Below, piece by piece: positions 45,500 through 54,210 of a DNA stretch of 64,000 nt. The position numbers were made by a program, and so were the translations under genes. Source of the stretch: Bacteroidota bacterium (GTDB lineage Bacteria; Bacteroidota; Bacteroidia; Flavobacteriales; Flavobacteriaceae); contig JAHJTN010000006.1 in the NCBI GenBank assembly GCA_018829465.1, positions 124,001 through 188,000 on the forward strand, in the 5' to 3' direction. The notes under the pieces were generated by a model. It was not told where the DNA came from and ran no database searches. It was given only the letters and a program-made list of their open reading frames with translations. The number at the start of each line of letters is the position of its first letter. The first letter of the stretch is position 1.

Positions 45500-46807
45500 T
45501 TGGACCCCGATTCTTCGAATCTTATTACCGAATTTTTTAGCTTTCTAGATAACGGCTTGCTTGTAAGCGGTCTAATTTTGGCTTTGTTGCTAATGGGTTC
45601 AGCCATCATCTCCGGGTCGGAAATTGCGCTTTTTTCACTCTCTAAAAAAGACATTGAAGAAGTTGGCCAAGACCGCATCAAAAAAGTTTTAGAATTTTTG
45701 CTGGAAAGGCCCAAAAAACTTTTAGCTACAATACTAATTCTCAATAACTTTATCAATATTGCTATTGTAGTCATTTCGGTTCAAATCACCAATGTGCTCT
45801 TCGCAGGTATGATAGAGTGGGTGCGAATATCTCTTGAAATTGCCCTCGTATCATTTACCATACTCCTGTTTGGTGAAATTCTTCCCAAAGTATATGCCTC
45901 TCGCAATGCTGTTGCTTTTTCGGCTAAAGTGGCCGATACCATTCGCGTGTTTATGTTTCTGCTTTCGCCTTTTAGTTTGCCCATGCGCAGTTTTTCTCGT
46001 ATGGTAGAAAGGCGTCTTGCCAACCAGTCTTCACAACTTTCTGTGGACCACTTGTCACAAGCTTTAGAACTCACCTCTGATGATGATACCACACACGACG
46101 AACAAAAAATTTTGGAAGGCATCGTCAATTTTGGCAATACCGAAACGCGGCAAATCATGAAACCGCGTATAGACGTATTTGCCCTTAGCGAAACGCTGGA
46201 TTTCGCAGAAATTGTCGGTTTGATTGTCGAAAACGGATACTCTAGAATTCCGGTTTATAAAGAAAATTTGGACACCGTCCTAGGCGTTTTATATGCCAAA
46301 GACTTGTTGCCGCATCTCGACAAGAAAAATTTTGATTGGACTCAGCTTTTAAGACAGCCTTATTTTGTTCCGGAGAACAAAAAACTGGATGATTTGCTCA
46401 AAGAATTTCAAGAGAAAAAAATACACCTGGCCGTTGTGGTAGATGAATACGGCGGCACATCCGGTATCATTTCCTTAGAAGACATTATCGAACAGATTGT
46501 TGGCGACATCAGCGATGAATTTGACGACGACGACCTTGTTTTTTCCAAGCTGGATCAGGACAATTATATATTTGAAGGCAAAACAAACTTGAAGGAATTC
46601 TACCGCGCCATTGAACTCGAAGACGAAAGCGTTTTTGAAGATACCAAAGGCGAAGCTGAAACTTTAGCGGGATTTTTGTTGGAAATTTCGGGGAAATTCC
46701 CCAAAAAACACGAAATGATTTCTTTTGAAAATTACGAATTCGTAGTGGAGTCGCTCGACAAAAAACGCATCAAACAAGTGAAAGTAACCATAAAAAGAAA
46801 CTCGTGA
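45500..46807 (+). CDS. gldE: Gliding motility-associated protein GldE (CorC/HlyC-type membrane protein)
   Basis: 435 residues, TTG start. Three or four membrane segments of a DUF21/CNNM domain (about 20-180, with GSAIISGSEIALFSLS), two CBS motifs (ETRQIMKPRIDVFALSE; HLAVVVDEYGGTSGIISLED) and a C-terminal CorC/HlyC domain (FEGKTNLKEFYRAIE). Alone this reads as a hemolysin/Mg-Co transporter-like protein; the GldE name follows from its place directly upstream of gldD and after ssb, as in F. johnsoniae. Its stop overlaps the GTG start of gldD. Confidence 0.88.
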   Translation: MDPDSSNLITEFFSFLDNGLLVSGLILALLLMGSAIISGSEIALFSLSKKDIEEVGQDRIKKVLEFLLERPKKLLATILILNNFINIAIVVISVQITNVLFAGMIEWVRISLEIALVSFTILLFGEILPKVYASRNAVAFSAKVADTIRVFMFLLSPFSLPMRSFSRMVERRLANQSSQLSVDHLSQALELTSDDDTTHDEQKILEGIVNFGNTETRQIMKPRIDVFALSETLDFAEIVGLIVENGYSRIPVYKENLDTVLGVLYAKDLLPHLDKKNFDWTQLLRQPYFVPENKKLDDLLKEFQEKKIHLAVVVDEYGGTSGIISLEDIIEQIVGDISDEFDDDDLVFSKLDQDNYIFEGKTNLKEFYRAIELEDESVFEDTKGEAETLAGFLLEISGKFPKKHEMISFENYEFVVESLDKKRIKQVKVTIKRNS

Positions 46808-47358
46808 AAAGATTGTGCTATGTGGTGTTTTTGGCACTACTACCAATGGGTTGCAAAGACACGGTTTTGCCCAAACCCAAAGCTTTGTTGAGTTTGGAGT
46901 ATCCCACGGCTACTTATCAATATTTTGACCCCGAAAAATGTCCGTTTGCTTTCCAGAGAAATGTATCGACTGCTGTGACTGTGAGTGGATGTAACTTGCA
47001 AATTGCCTACGCCTTGCAGAAAGCTACCCTGTTTACCACCTACAAAAATGTGGATCAAAACTTGAATGAGCTGCTGCGCGATGCACAAAACCTCACCCAA
47101 AAACACGTAGTTAAGGCCGAGTCAATATCCGAACAGCCTTATATAAATCCTGAAAAAAATGTATATGGCATGCTCTATCAAGTCACCGGAGAAGCGGCCT
47201 CTCAAACACAATTCTATCTTACAGACAGCTTGCATCATTTTTTTACCGGCTCGGTGTATTTTCGTGCAAAGCCCAACTACGACTCTATCTTACCGGCTTC
47301 GGACTACCTCCGCAAAGATGTTATCAAACTCATGGAAAGTTTTGAGTGGAAAGATTGA
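46804..47358 (+). CDS. gldD: Gliding motility lipoprotein GldD
   Basis: 184 residues, GTG start overlapping gldE by 4 bases. Lipoprotein signal KRLCYVVFLALLPMGC followed by KDTVLPKPKALLSLEYP, the recognisable GldD N-terminus. Required for gliding and chitin use/T9SS function in Flavobacterium, with unknown mechanism. The last gene of the operon, before a terminator region. Confidence 0.88.
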   Translation: MKRLCYVVFLALLPMGCKDTVLPKPKALLSLEYPTATYQYFDPEKCPFAFQRNVSTAVTVSGCNLQIAYALQKATLFTTYKNVDQNLNELLRDAQNLTQKHVVKAESISEQPYINPEKNVYGMLYQVTGEAASQTQFYLTDSLHHFFTGSVYFRAKPNYDSILPASDYLRKDVIKLMESFEWKD

Positions 47359-47372
47359 TTTAGAAAAAATTC

Positions 47373-47405
47373 AAAAAAAACCGTCCCAAGTTGTGAGACG
47401 GCTTC
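47373..47405. terminator. Terminator between gldD and the convergent transaldolase gene
   Basis: CCGTC (47381-47385) and GACGG (47397-47401) with two inner pairs across one mismatch. The minus-strand side ends in T8, so it mainly serves the KDO-block transcript; the plus-strand side ends in CTTCTTTC. Confidence 0.75.
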
Positions 47406-47431
47406 TTTCTGTAATAATTATAAAATTGATT

Positions 47432-48436
47432 TTATCCGATGAGTTGTTGTATGTCTAACATACCTATTACTTTATCGTTTTGTGTTACCACCAATTCATC
47501 TACTTTTTTATCGCTAAATATTTTTTGCGCATCAAAGAGCAAAGCGTCTGAATCGATTGATAATGGTTTTTTCAGGTCTAACGAACTCAAAGTATCGCCG
47601 ATAGAGCCACCCGATGCTATGAGTCGGCGCAAATCGCCATCTGTAAAGATGCCTATGGCGTGTTGTGCATCATCTACAATGGTCACCGCGCCAAATCCGC
47701 CGGCTGTCATTTTCACAAGGCAATCGGCTATGGTTTCTCCGGCTTTGGCAATAGGGTTTTTGCCGTTGAGGGCTTGCGAAACTTTGACGGTCATTAAACG
47801 CGTGTGGGCTTCAAACTCTTTAGTACCGACGGTTGTAAAGTTGTTTTCGGTAAGCTCTTTCATGATTTTCCACGGCACGGTCACCGTATGCACGCCCAAA
47901 TTGATGGCGTTGCGCACGTGTTCACTGTTGCGCACAGAAGAAAACATGATTTTGGTGTTGTAACCGTAATAGTTTACAGCATCTACACACTGCGCCACCA
48001 AAGCCAAAGCGTCATGCCCTTGGTCTTGCAAACGTCCCACAAGCGGACACACATAGGTAGCTCCGGCATTCATGGCCATATAGGCTTGTTGCAAGGTATA
48101 AACCAAATGCACATTAACTTTAAAACCCTGTGATGTCAAAATTTTACAAGCTTTCACACCTTCAAGGGAAACCGGAATTTTGTAAACCGTTTTCTCCCTG
48201 TCGAGCCCCAAAGCTTCTTGGCGATAGGCTTCTGCCACAATTTCATCTGCGTTGGAGCCAAGGGCTTCTATTTGCAATACATCTACAATTTGTGCCAATT
48301 CTACAATGGCAGCATCTACATCTGTGATGCCGTGTCGGTGCATAAACGTTGGCGTTGTGGTCACGCCGGCTATAAGACCGTATTCGGCAACACGCTTGAT
48401 TTCTTGAATATCGGCTGAATCTAAGTATAATTCCAT
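47432..48436 (-). CDS. Transaldolase-like (FSA/TalC type) enzyme fused to a KdsD-like CBS pair
   Basis: 334 residues. Residues 1-215 are a small transaldolase/fructose-6-phosphate aldolase TIM barrel: MELYLDSADIQEIKRV, GVTTTPTF, the Schiff-base Lys86 in YKIPVSLEGVKA, and GATYVCPLVGRLQDQG. Residues about 225-334 are two CBS motifs, the first with GIFTDGDLRRLIASGG, which is the sequence style of the CBS pair of arabinose-5-phosphate isomerase KdsD/KpsF. The gene lies directly downstream of kdsA. The fusion is visible; a role in supplying or sensing arabinose 5-phosphate for KDO is inference. Confidence 0.9.
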   Translation of the reverse strand: MELYLDSADIQEIKRVAEYGLIAGVTTTPTFMHRHGITDVDAAIVELAQIVDVLQIEALGSNADEIVAEAYRQEALGLDREKTVYKIPVSLEGVKACKILTSQGFKVNVHLVYTLQQAYMAMNAGATYVCPLVGRLQDQGHDALALVAQCVDAVNYYGYNTKIMFSSVRNSEHVRNAINLGVHTVTVPWKIMKELTENNFTTVGTKEFEAHTRLMTVKVSQALNGKNPIAKAGETIADCLVKMTAGGFGAVTIVDDAQHAIGIFTDGDLRRLIASGGSIGDTLSSLDLKKPLSIDSDALLFDAQKIFSDKKVDELVVTQNDKVIGMLDIQQLIG

Positions 48437-48458
48437 AATTGTGTTTTTTAAGGTTTGG

Positions 48459-49295
48459 TTATTGATTTCTGTATTTGACTTCGGTCTCGTGAATTTCTAA
48501 CAAAGGCAACAAAAAGGCTTCGAGTTCGGTCATATCGAGTTGGCTGGCAGCATCGCAAAGCGCTTCAGACGGACAAGGATGTGTTTCGATAAACAAGCCA
48601 TCAACACCGGAAGCAACCCCCGCCCTGGCAAGTGTTTTCAGATATTGTCTGGCGCCGCCATTGGGATCTGCACTTGGCGTGCCGTATTTCCGGATGGAGT
48701 GTGTCACGTCAAAAATCACCGGATAGCCTATTTCATTCATATGATAAAAACTGCGCGGATCTACTATCAAATCGTTATAGCCAAACACGTAGCCTCTTTC
48801 TGTAAGCAAAATGTTGTGATTGCCAACAGATTCTACTTTTTCAACGGGCTTGCTCATGTTTTCGGGTGCCAAAAACTGTGCGTGTTTCAGGTTAACTGTT
48901 TTTTGGGTTTTGGCAACTTCCAAAATCAGAGATGTTTGCATCAACAGATAAGCCGGTATTTGAACCACATCTACCACATCGGCCACTTCATTGACATGTG
49001 ACGGATAATGCACATCTGTCAAAACCGGGAAACCAAAATCATTTCTGACTTTTTCCAAGATTCGCAAACCTGCTTCTACGCCCGGGCCTGAATAATAATC
49101 TGCCGAACTGCGGTTGTCTTTCATAAAAGAAGACTTGTAAATCACGGGAACATTGAGTTTTTCACTCACGCGCTTGATGGTTTCTGCTGTGCGCATCATG
49201 ATAGATTCTGTTTCTATCACACATGGACCGGAAATTAAAAACAATCGGTCGTCGCCGCAATTGACATTTCCGACCTGAACTTTTTTTACACTCAT
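48459..49295 (-). CDS. kdsA: 3-deoxy-8-phosphooctulonate synthase
   Basis: Joins phosphoenolpyruvate with arabinose 5-phosphate to give KDO-8-phosphate. 278 residues. LISGPCVIETESIMMRTAE, YKSSFMKDNRSSADYYSGPG and DVTHSIRKYGTPSADPNGG are the conserved substrate and metal segments. Between kdsB and the transaldolase-CBS gene on the same strand. Confidence 0.96.
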   Translation of the reverse strand: MSVKKVQVGNVNCGDDRLFLISGPCVIETESIMMRTAETIKRVSEKLNVPVIYKSSFMKDNRSSADYYSGPGVEAGLRILEKVRNDFGFPVLTDVHYPSHVNEVADVVDVVQIPAYLLMQTSLILEVAKTQKTVNLKHAQFLAPENMSKPVEKVESVGNHNILLTERGYVFGYNDLIVDPRSFYHMNEIGYPVIFDVTHSIRKYGTPSADPNGGARQYLKTLARAGVASGVDGLFIETHPCPSEALCDAASQLDMTELEAFLLPLLEIHETEVKYRNQ

Positions 49296-49347
49296 TTTTG
49301 TTTTTTAAAGGTGTTTAAAGATAATTAAATATCATTTTTGAAAGCAG

Positions 49348-50100
49348 TTATGCTTCTGTTTTTTGTAAAATTTTTATGACTTTTTCAACATCTTGGGGCG
49401 TATCAACGGGTATGGTTTCGTTTTGTGTGATGCCTACTTTGAGTTTTTTGCCATTTTGAAGCCACCTGTTTTGCTCCAAAGATTCGGCTATTTCTAATGA
49501 GGTTTGATGGAGTTCGGCAAAAAGCTTGAGTGCATGCGGACGAAACCCATACATGCCTACATGTTTGTAAAAAGTATGACGAATTGACCAATCTTCAGCA
49601 GGATAATCCCTGATAAAAGGTATGACAGAACGGCTGAAATAGAGTGCGTTTTGGTGCTGATCAAAAACCACAAAAACGCCTGTTCCCTCTAGCAAATCAC
49701 CCGATTTTGTAGGAATTACCAAAGTGCCCATTTCGGTGTTGGGATCTTCAAAACAGCCGATTAGCGTTTGGATTTGCTCCGGCTCCAACAAAGGTTCGTC
49801 GCCCTGTATATTGATAATAACATCGTATTCTTTTGCGGATGATGCATACTTGTTATAAGCTTCCAAACATCGGTTGGTACCGGTACTGTGGGAAGCTGCC
49901 GTCATTACAACCTGTCCGCCAAAATTTTTGACTGCTGTAAAAATACGTTCATCATCCGTAGCCACCACAACATCCTCTAAAACTGCAGATGCTCTTTCGT
50001 AAACCCTTTGAATCATAGATTTGCCACAAAGATCCACTAGGGGTTTGCCAGCCAAACGGGTGGATGCATATCGCGCCGGAATGATTCCTAAAACTTTCAT
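49348..50100 (-). CDS. kdsB: CMP-KDO synthetase (3-deoxy-manno-octulosonate cytidylyltransferase)
   Basis: Activates KDO for lipid A core assembly. 250 residues with IPARYASTRLAGKPLVDL (nucleotide-binding), INIQGDEPLLEPEQI and KHVGMYGFRPHAL. The C-terminal segment IPVDTPQDVEKVIKIL is typical. 52 bases upstream of kdsA. Confidence 0.96.
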   Translation of the reverse strand: MKVLGIIPARYASTRLAGKPLVDLCGKSMIQRVYERASAVLEDVVVATDDERIFTAVKNFGGQVVMTAASHSTGTNRCLEAYNKYASSAKEYDVIINIQGDEPLLEPEQIQTLIGCFEDPNTEMGTLVIPTKSGDLLEGTGVFVVFDQHQNALYFSRSVIPFIRDYPAEDWSIRHTFYKHVGMYGFRPHALKLFAELHQTSLEIAESLEQNRWLQNGKKLKVGITQNETIPVDTPQDVEKVIKILQKTEA

Positions 50101-50244
50101 AGTTCGGCGGCAAAGGTAGGGTTAATTTTAAAATTCTGAAAAGCCTATTTTAGGTTTTATCAAACCCACCTGTATGATTGATAAGACATTGTATCGGGTC
50201 ATTTTAAACCATGCATATCGGTGATGAAGCGTCAATGGTTTGGA

Positions 50245-50733
50245 TTATTTTCGCGTATAGGTTATAAACGAAAAACCGTGGGCGTGTTTTTCGTCTGCAG
50301 CGTGTTTTTGGTAATTAACTACCTGCCACTCGGCGCTGTCAATTTCAGGAAAAAAGGTATCAGCCTCCGGACTGGCATCTACCTTGGTGAGTTCTATCCT
50401 GTCGGAAAACGGCAGAAACAATTTGTAAACTTCGCCACCGCCGATTACAAAATTGACTTTACCCACATTTTGTGCAACTTCAAGCACGTCCTCAACAGTA
50501 TGCGCTACATAAACTTTCGGATCTTCTGTCTTAAAGGAACGAGACAAGACAATGTGTTCGCGATGGGGCAAAACAAAAGGCAACGATTCGAAGGTTTTAC
50601 GTCCCATGATGACGGTCTGATCCATGGTGAGCTTTTTAAAACGCTTCAAGTCGTCGGGCAAATGCCAAAGCAACTTGTTGTCTTTGCCCAACGCACCATT
50701 TTTTCCTACAGCAGCGATAATCGTAAATTTCAT
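50245..50733 (-). CDS. folA: Dihydrofolate reductase
   Basis: 162 residues. Reduces dihydrofolate. FTIIAAVGKNGALGKDNKLLWHLP holds the catalytic loop and acidic-site region, VIMGRKTFESLP is the NADPH-binding segment, and FVIGGGEVYKLFLPF follows. Lies 27 bases after the 2TM gene and 144 bases before kdsB; that gap shows nothing recognisable. Confidence 0.95.
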   Translation of the reverse strand: MKFTIIAAVGKNGALGKDNKLLWHLPDDLKRFKKLTMDQTVIMGRKTFESLPFVLPHREHIVLSRSFKTEDPKVYVAHTVEDVLEVAQNVGKVNFVIGGGEVYKLFLPFSDRIELTKVDASPEADTFFPEIDSAEWQVVNYQKHAADEKHAHGFSFITYTRK

Positions 50734-50760
50734 GAGCTTAATTTTTTTGAGACCGATGTT

Positions 50761-51147
50761 TCATTCGTTCGTGTTTTCTGTTGATGTGCCATCAACTTTG
50801 TCATCTATTTTTTGTTGTAGAGCTTCAACACGGGCTTGTTGCTTAGCAACCAAGCTATCCATTTGTCTTTTTTCCCATTCGGGCCCCATAAACCGATGGG
50901 TGACAAATACGTTGAAGGCATGGAACAACCACAATAAAATCCAGATGGTGGCTACCCAGGCATACCAATTATACTGGGGTGCATAATTCAGAAATTTATT
51001 GAACACAAAACAGCAAATAATCCCCAAAATCATGACCACCAAATGGTAGTAAAGCCATTTTTTTTGCTTGATGCGCTTCTGGGCGTATAAAAACAAATCG
51101 CGTTGTATTTCCGGGCTCATTTGAGATGTGGTTTTAAGATGGGTCAT
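50761..51147 (-). CDS. 2TM-domain membrane protein
   Basis: 128 residues. Two membrane helices (about 32-52 and 62-82) flanked by the charged ARRIxxKKW-like AQKRIKQKKWLYYHL and HRFMGPEWEKRQMD, the layout of the 2TM family common in Bacteroidota. The C-terminus is an acidic coiled coil. Function unknown. Divergent from the aminotransferase gene; the weak -7 candidate TATCTTTA lies 32 bases before the start. Confidence 0.8.
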   Translation of the reverse strand: MTHLKTTSQMSPEIQRDLFLYAQKRIKQKKWLYYHLVVMILGIICCFVFNKFLNYAPQYNWYAWVATIWILLWLFHAFNVFVTHRFMGPEWEKRQMDSLVAKQQARVEALQQKIDDKVDGTSTENTNE

Positions 51148-51258
51148 GATTTTAAAACTTTCAAAATCAAATCGTAGGTAAAGATATAAAGAAGTATGTA
51201 AAGTTTTAACAATATTCTGAACACGAATGTCATAAAATCTTATTTTTACATCAAAAAA

Positions 51259-52308
51259 ATGAAAGCCATCAGACGCGACGCTTTTCCTGTTCTACAAACT
51301 TATACCTATCTAAACACACCCGCTTCTGGCTTACTTTCTGAGCCCCTGATGGAGTTCAGACAAGAACACGACATCGATTTTTTGATTGGCGGTAGCTTGT
51401 TTAGAGACCGCCACAAGGCCTTGCTAGAACAAGTGCGTAAAACCGTAGCTCGTTTTTTTGATGCAGATATTGCCACTACAGCATTGGTGCCCAACTTTAC
51501 TTTTGGATATGAAAATCTGGTTTTGGCTTTGCCAAGAAACCTGCAATTTGCCATGTTAGAAGCCGATTATCCGTCTTTGTTGATTCCCTTGCAAAAAAGA
51601 GCTTACGCGGTGAAGATGATTTCCTCTCAGGGAAATTTAGAATCTAATATTTTTGAATTTGTAAGCAAAAACAAGCCCGATGTGTTGGTCTTTAGCCTGA
51701 CGCAGTACTTGGATGGGCGAAAAATATCTATATCATTTCTGCAAAAACTCAAGAATGATTTTCCCAATATGCTTCTCATCGCCGACGGCACACAATTATT
51801 GGGAACGCGCCCTTTTAGCTTTCAATCGTCGCCGCTAGATGCCTTGGCCGGTAGCGGATACAAATGGTTGCTAGCAGGCTATGGCAATGGTTTTTTGATG
51901 ATGAAGAGCGATTTTAAAACGCAACTATTTTCATCACATCTCGATTTTTTAAACGCATTTGAACTGGGGCATCAGGATACTTTCAACTATACCAGCCTGC
52001 AATTTGCGCTTCAATACCTCAAAGAAATCGGACTGGAAAATATCGAAAATCACATACAGTTGCTATCTGCCAAAGCCCATAAAATGTTTTCTGAATTGAA
52101 TTTACTGCCTGATGAAATTGCCCAAAACCCAAAACACGACACCATTTTTACACTCAAAGCACCCGCTTCTTTGATGGCTTTTTTGCAATCGGATGACATA
52201 CTAACAGCACAACGTGGCGAAGGTGTGCGGCTAGGCTTTCATTTTTATAACGATTTTAAAGACTTGGAACGGCTTCACCAAAGTCTGTTGAAGTTTTTAA
52301 AGAAATGA
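51259..52308 (+). CDS. PLP-dependent aminotransferase, class V fold
   Basis: 349 residues. PLP-Lys in AGSGYKWLLAGYGNGFLM, preceded by LLIADGTQLLGTRPF, which carries the pyridine-ring Asp, and VPNFTFGYENLV. NifS/CsdA-like desulfurases have an active-site Cys in a loop near residue 325; here no Cys is present at all in the protein, so cysteine desulfurase activity is unlikely. The substrate is unknown. Confidence 0.85.
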   Translation: MKAIRRDAFPVLQTYTYLNTPASGLLSEPLMEFRQEHDIDFLIGGSLFRDRHKALLEQVRKTVARFFDADIATTALVPNFTFGYENLVLALPRNLQFAMLEADYPSLLIPLQKRAYAVKMISSQGNLESNIFEFVSKNKPDVLVFSLTQYLDGRKISISFLQKLKNDFPNMLLIADGTQLLGTRPFSFQSSPLDALAGSGYKWLLAGYGNGFLMMKSDFKTQLFSSHLDFLNAFELGHQDTFNYTSLQFALQYLKEIGLENIENHIQLLSAKAHKMFSELNLLPDEIAQNPKHDTIFTLKAPASLMAFLQSDDILTAQRGEGVRLGFHFYNDFKDLERLHQSLLKFLKK

Positions 52309-52372
52309 AAGATACTGCTCTAGTTTCGTAGGCTTAAACCTGAAAATTCTAAAATTGTCTAAAAAATTTGTG

Positions 52373-52380
52373 TAGATTTG
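52373..52380 (+). promoter_or_regulatory. -7 element (TAGATTTG) for the HAD phosphatase gene
   Basis: Matches TAnnTTTG, 14 bases before the ATG at 52395, so the upstream alternative start (52368) is rejected. Confidence 0.5.
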
Positions 52381-52394
52381 GTCAAAAGAATGAT

Positions 52395-53108
52395 ATGTCG
52401 ATACCGCACGAGATTCAGGAATTGTTCGAAAAAAACGGTGGAAAATTTGGTTGCTCGGCCTTTAAATTGACCGAAAAGCTTCACCACATCCATGCATTGG
52501 TTTTTGATTGGGACGGCGTTTTTCATTCCGGACATAAATCTGAGAACAAGGCGAGTTCGTTCTCCGAAGCAGATTCGATGGGCATCAATATGCTGCGCTT
52601 TGCATACTTTTTGCAGCACGGCCAAATCCCTTTTACGGCGATTATCAGTGGAGAAAACAATCCAACTGCCGCTTATTTTGCAGAACGAGAACATCTAAAC
52701 GCCGTTTATCTCGGCGCCAAAGACAAAGCCATTGTGTTGGCCGCACTTGAGCAAAACGATCAAATCGCCCCGAACAAAGTTTGGTTTGCCTATGACGACA
52801 TCCTCGATTTGAGTGTAGCTACCCAGGTGGGTTTTCGGGTGATGGTTAACCGAAATGCAAGTGTTGCATTTAAACAATATGCAACGCAGCACAAATACTA
52901 TGATTATTTTACAGCAGCAGAAGGACACCAACATGCGCTTCGGGAAGCTTGTGAGTTGTCGCTGTCATTGCTTGGTATGTTTGACAAGGTTGTGGAGGAA
53001 AGAGTGGCCTATTCAGATTTATACGCTACATACATCAACCGGCGAAACGCCATCAGCAGCCGTTTTTTCGACTGTAAGTCCGGCACGCCCAAACTGCAAA
53101 AAAAATGA
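52395..53108 (+). CDS. HAD-superfamily phosphatase, KdsC-like
   Basis: 237 residues from the ATG at 52395 (MSIPHEIQELFEKNGGKF). HAD motif I is VFDWDGVFHSG, motif II is the Ser of IISGENN, and motif III/IV is the KDKAIVL...FAYDDILDL stretch. DSMGINMLRFA corresponds to the DGYGIR segment of KdsC, the KDO-8-phosphate phosphatase. It is about 60 residues longer than typical KdsC and carries a long N-terminal extension and C-terminal helices. It overlaps the Gfo/Idh/MocA gene by 4 bases. The KDO role is inferred. Confidence 0.7.
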   Translation: MSIPHEIQELFEKNGGKFGCSAFKLTEKLHHIHALVFDWDGVFHSGHKSENKASSFSEADSMGINMLRFAYFLQHGQIPFTAIISGENNPTAAYFAEREHLNAVYLGAKDKAIVLAALEQNDQIAPNKVWFAYDDILDLSVATQVGFRVMVNRNASVAFKQYATQHKYYDYFTAAEGHQHALREACELSLSLLGMFDKVVEERVAYSDLYATYINRRNAISSRFFDCKSGTPKLQKK

Positions 53109-54175
53109 CGAAAAAAAAATTAAAAATTGCTTTAGCAGGCTTTGGCACGGGCGGTAAATTTTTTCACGCGCCGCTTATTTCGGCTACCAAAGAGCTGCTT
53201 TTAACACATATATTAACCAACTCAGCGGAAAATAGGCAACACGCACAAACTTTTTTTCCAAATGCAATCCCAGTTTCGGATTACGGCAATCTGCTTTCAA
53301 ATCCTGAAATAGACATCATCGCCATTGCCACGCCCAACAACCTCCATTTCACTATGGCAGAACAAGCACTGAAGTTTGGAAAACACGTGGTGCTCGACAA
53401 GCCTTTTACCGTCACCACAAACGAAGGCAGCACCCTCATAGCACTCGCTCAAAAAACCGGCAAACTGCTGACGGTTTTTCACAACCGGCGTTGGGACGGC
53501 GACTATCATTTTATCAAAGAAAAAATTGCCGAGCAAACTTTGGGGAAATTAGTCTCTTTTACATCTCATTTCGACCGTTTTCGCAAAGAATTGAAACCCA
53601 ATTGGTGGAAAGAAACCGATCAAAGCGGCAGTAGCATTTTGTATGACCTCGGGAGTCATTTGATAGATCAATGCTTGCAACTTTTTGGACTTCCGAAGTG
53701 GGTGTTTGCAGATTTACAACAACAGCGTCCGGGGGCACAAACAACCGATTTTTTTGAAATAAAACTGCTCTATCCGTCTGGGTTTACCGCCACATTGACC
53801 GCCGGTATGCTCGTACGCACCCAACTGTTGCGCTATCGCGTTGTTGGGACACAAGGAACTCTTGATGTTTTTGGCACAGACGGACAAGAAGCCGCCATGC
53901 GGCAAAACATTTTTCCAGCACAAACCGATGCTTTTGCAAAAGCCTTGAAACTCCAAGAAAGTGTTTTATACCAAGATACCGAAGCGGGCATTGCAGAAAA
54001 TCCAGAAACCCTTCGGGGTGGTAATTACACCAACTTCTATCAAAATGTGGCAGATTACTTAATCTCAAATACACCGCTCTTGGTGACTGCCACAGAAGCT
54101 TTGCAAACCATTAAAATTATTGAACTCGCCAGGGAGAGTCACCACAAAAAGTGTGTCGTTTCTGTTAAATCTTAG
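53105..54175 (+). CDS. Gfo/Idh/MocA-family oxidoreductase
   Basis: 356 residues. Rossmann motif ALAGFGTGGKFFHAPLI, then the catalytic-Lys motif GKHVVLDKPFTVT, and GSSILYDLGSHLIDQCL with the family His. Acts on a sugar or sugar-like substrate with NAD(P). Translationally coupled to the phosphatase gene, so both likely work on the same metabolite. Confidence 0.92.
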   Translation: MTKKKLKIALAGFGTGGKFFHAPLISATKELLLTHILTNSAENRQHAQTFFPNAIPVSDYGNLLSNPEIDIIAIATPNNLHFTMAEQALKFGKHVVLDKPFTVTTNEGSTLIALAQKTGKLLTVFHNRRWDGDYHFIKEKIAEQTLGKLVSFTSHFDRFRKELKPNWWKETDQSGSSILYDLGSHLIDQCLQLFGLPKWVFADLQQQRPGAQTTDFFEIKLLYPSGFTATLTAGMLVRTQLLRYRVVGTQGTLDVFGTDGQEAAMRQNIFPAQTDAFAKALKLQESVLYQDTEAGIAENPETLRGGNYTNFYQNVADYLISNTPLLVTATEALQTIKIIELARESHHKKCVVSVKS

Positions 54176-54210
54176 AAGAAATAACAGATAGTGATTACTT
54201 TTACACCCGG

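Noticed and set aside
50221-50784. 187-residue frame antisense to folA
   Set aside because: FolA has all DHFR motifs on the minus strand; this one has none.
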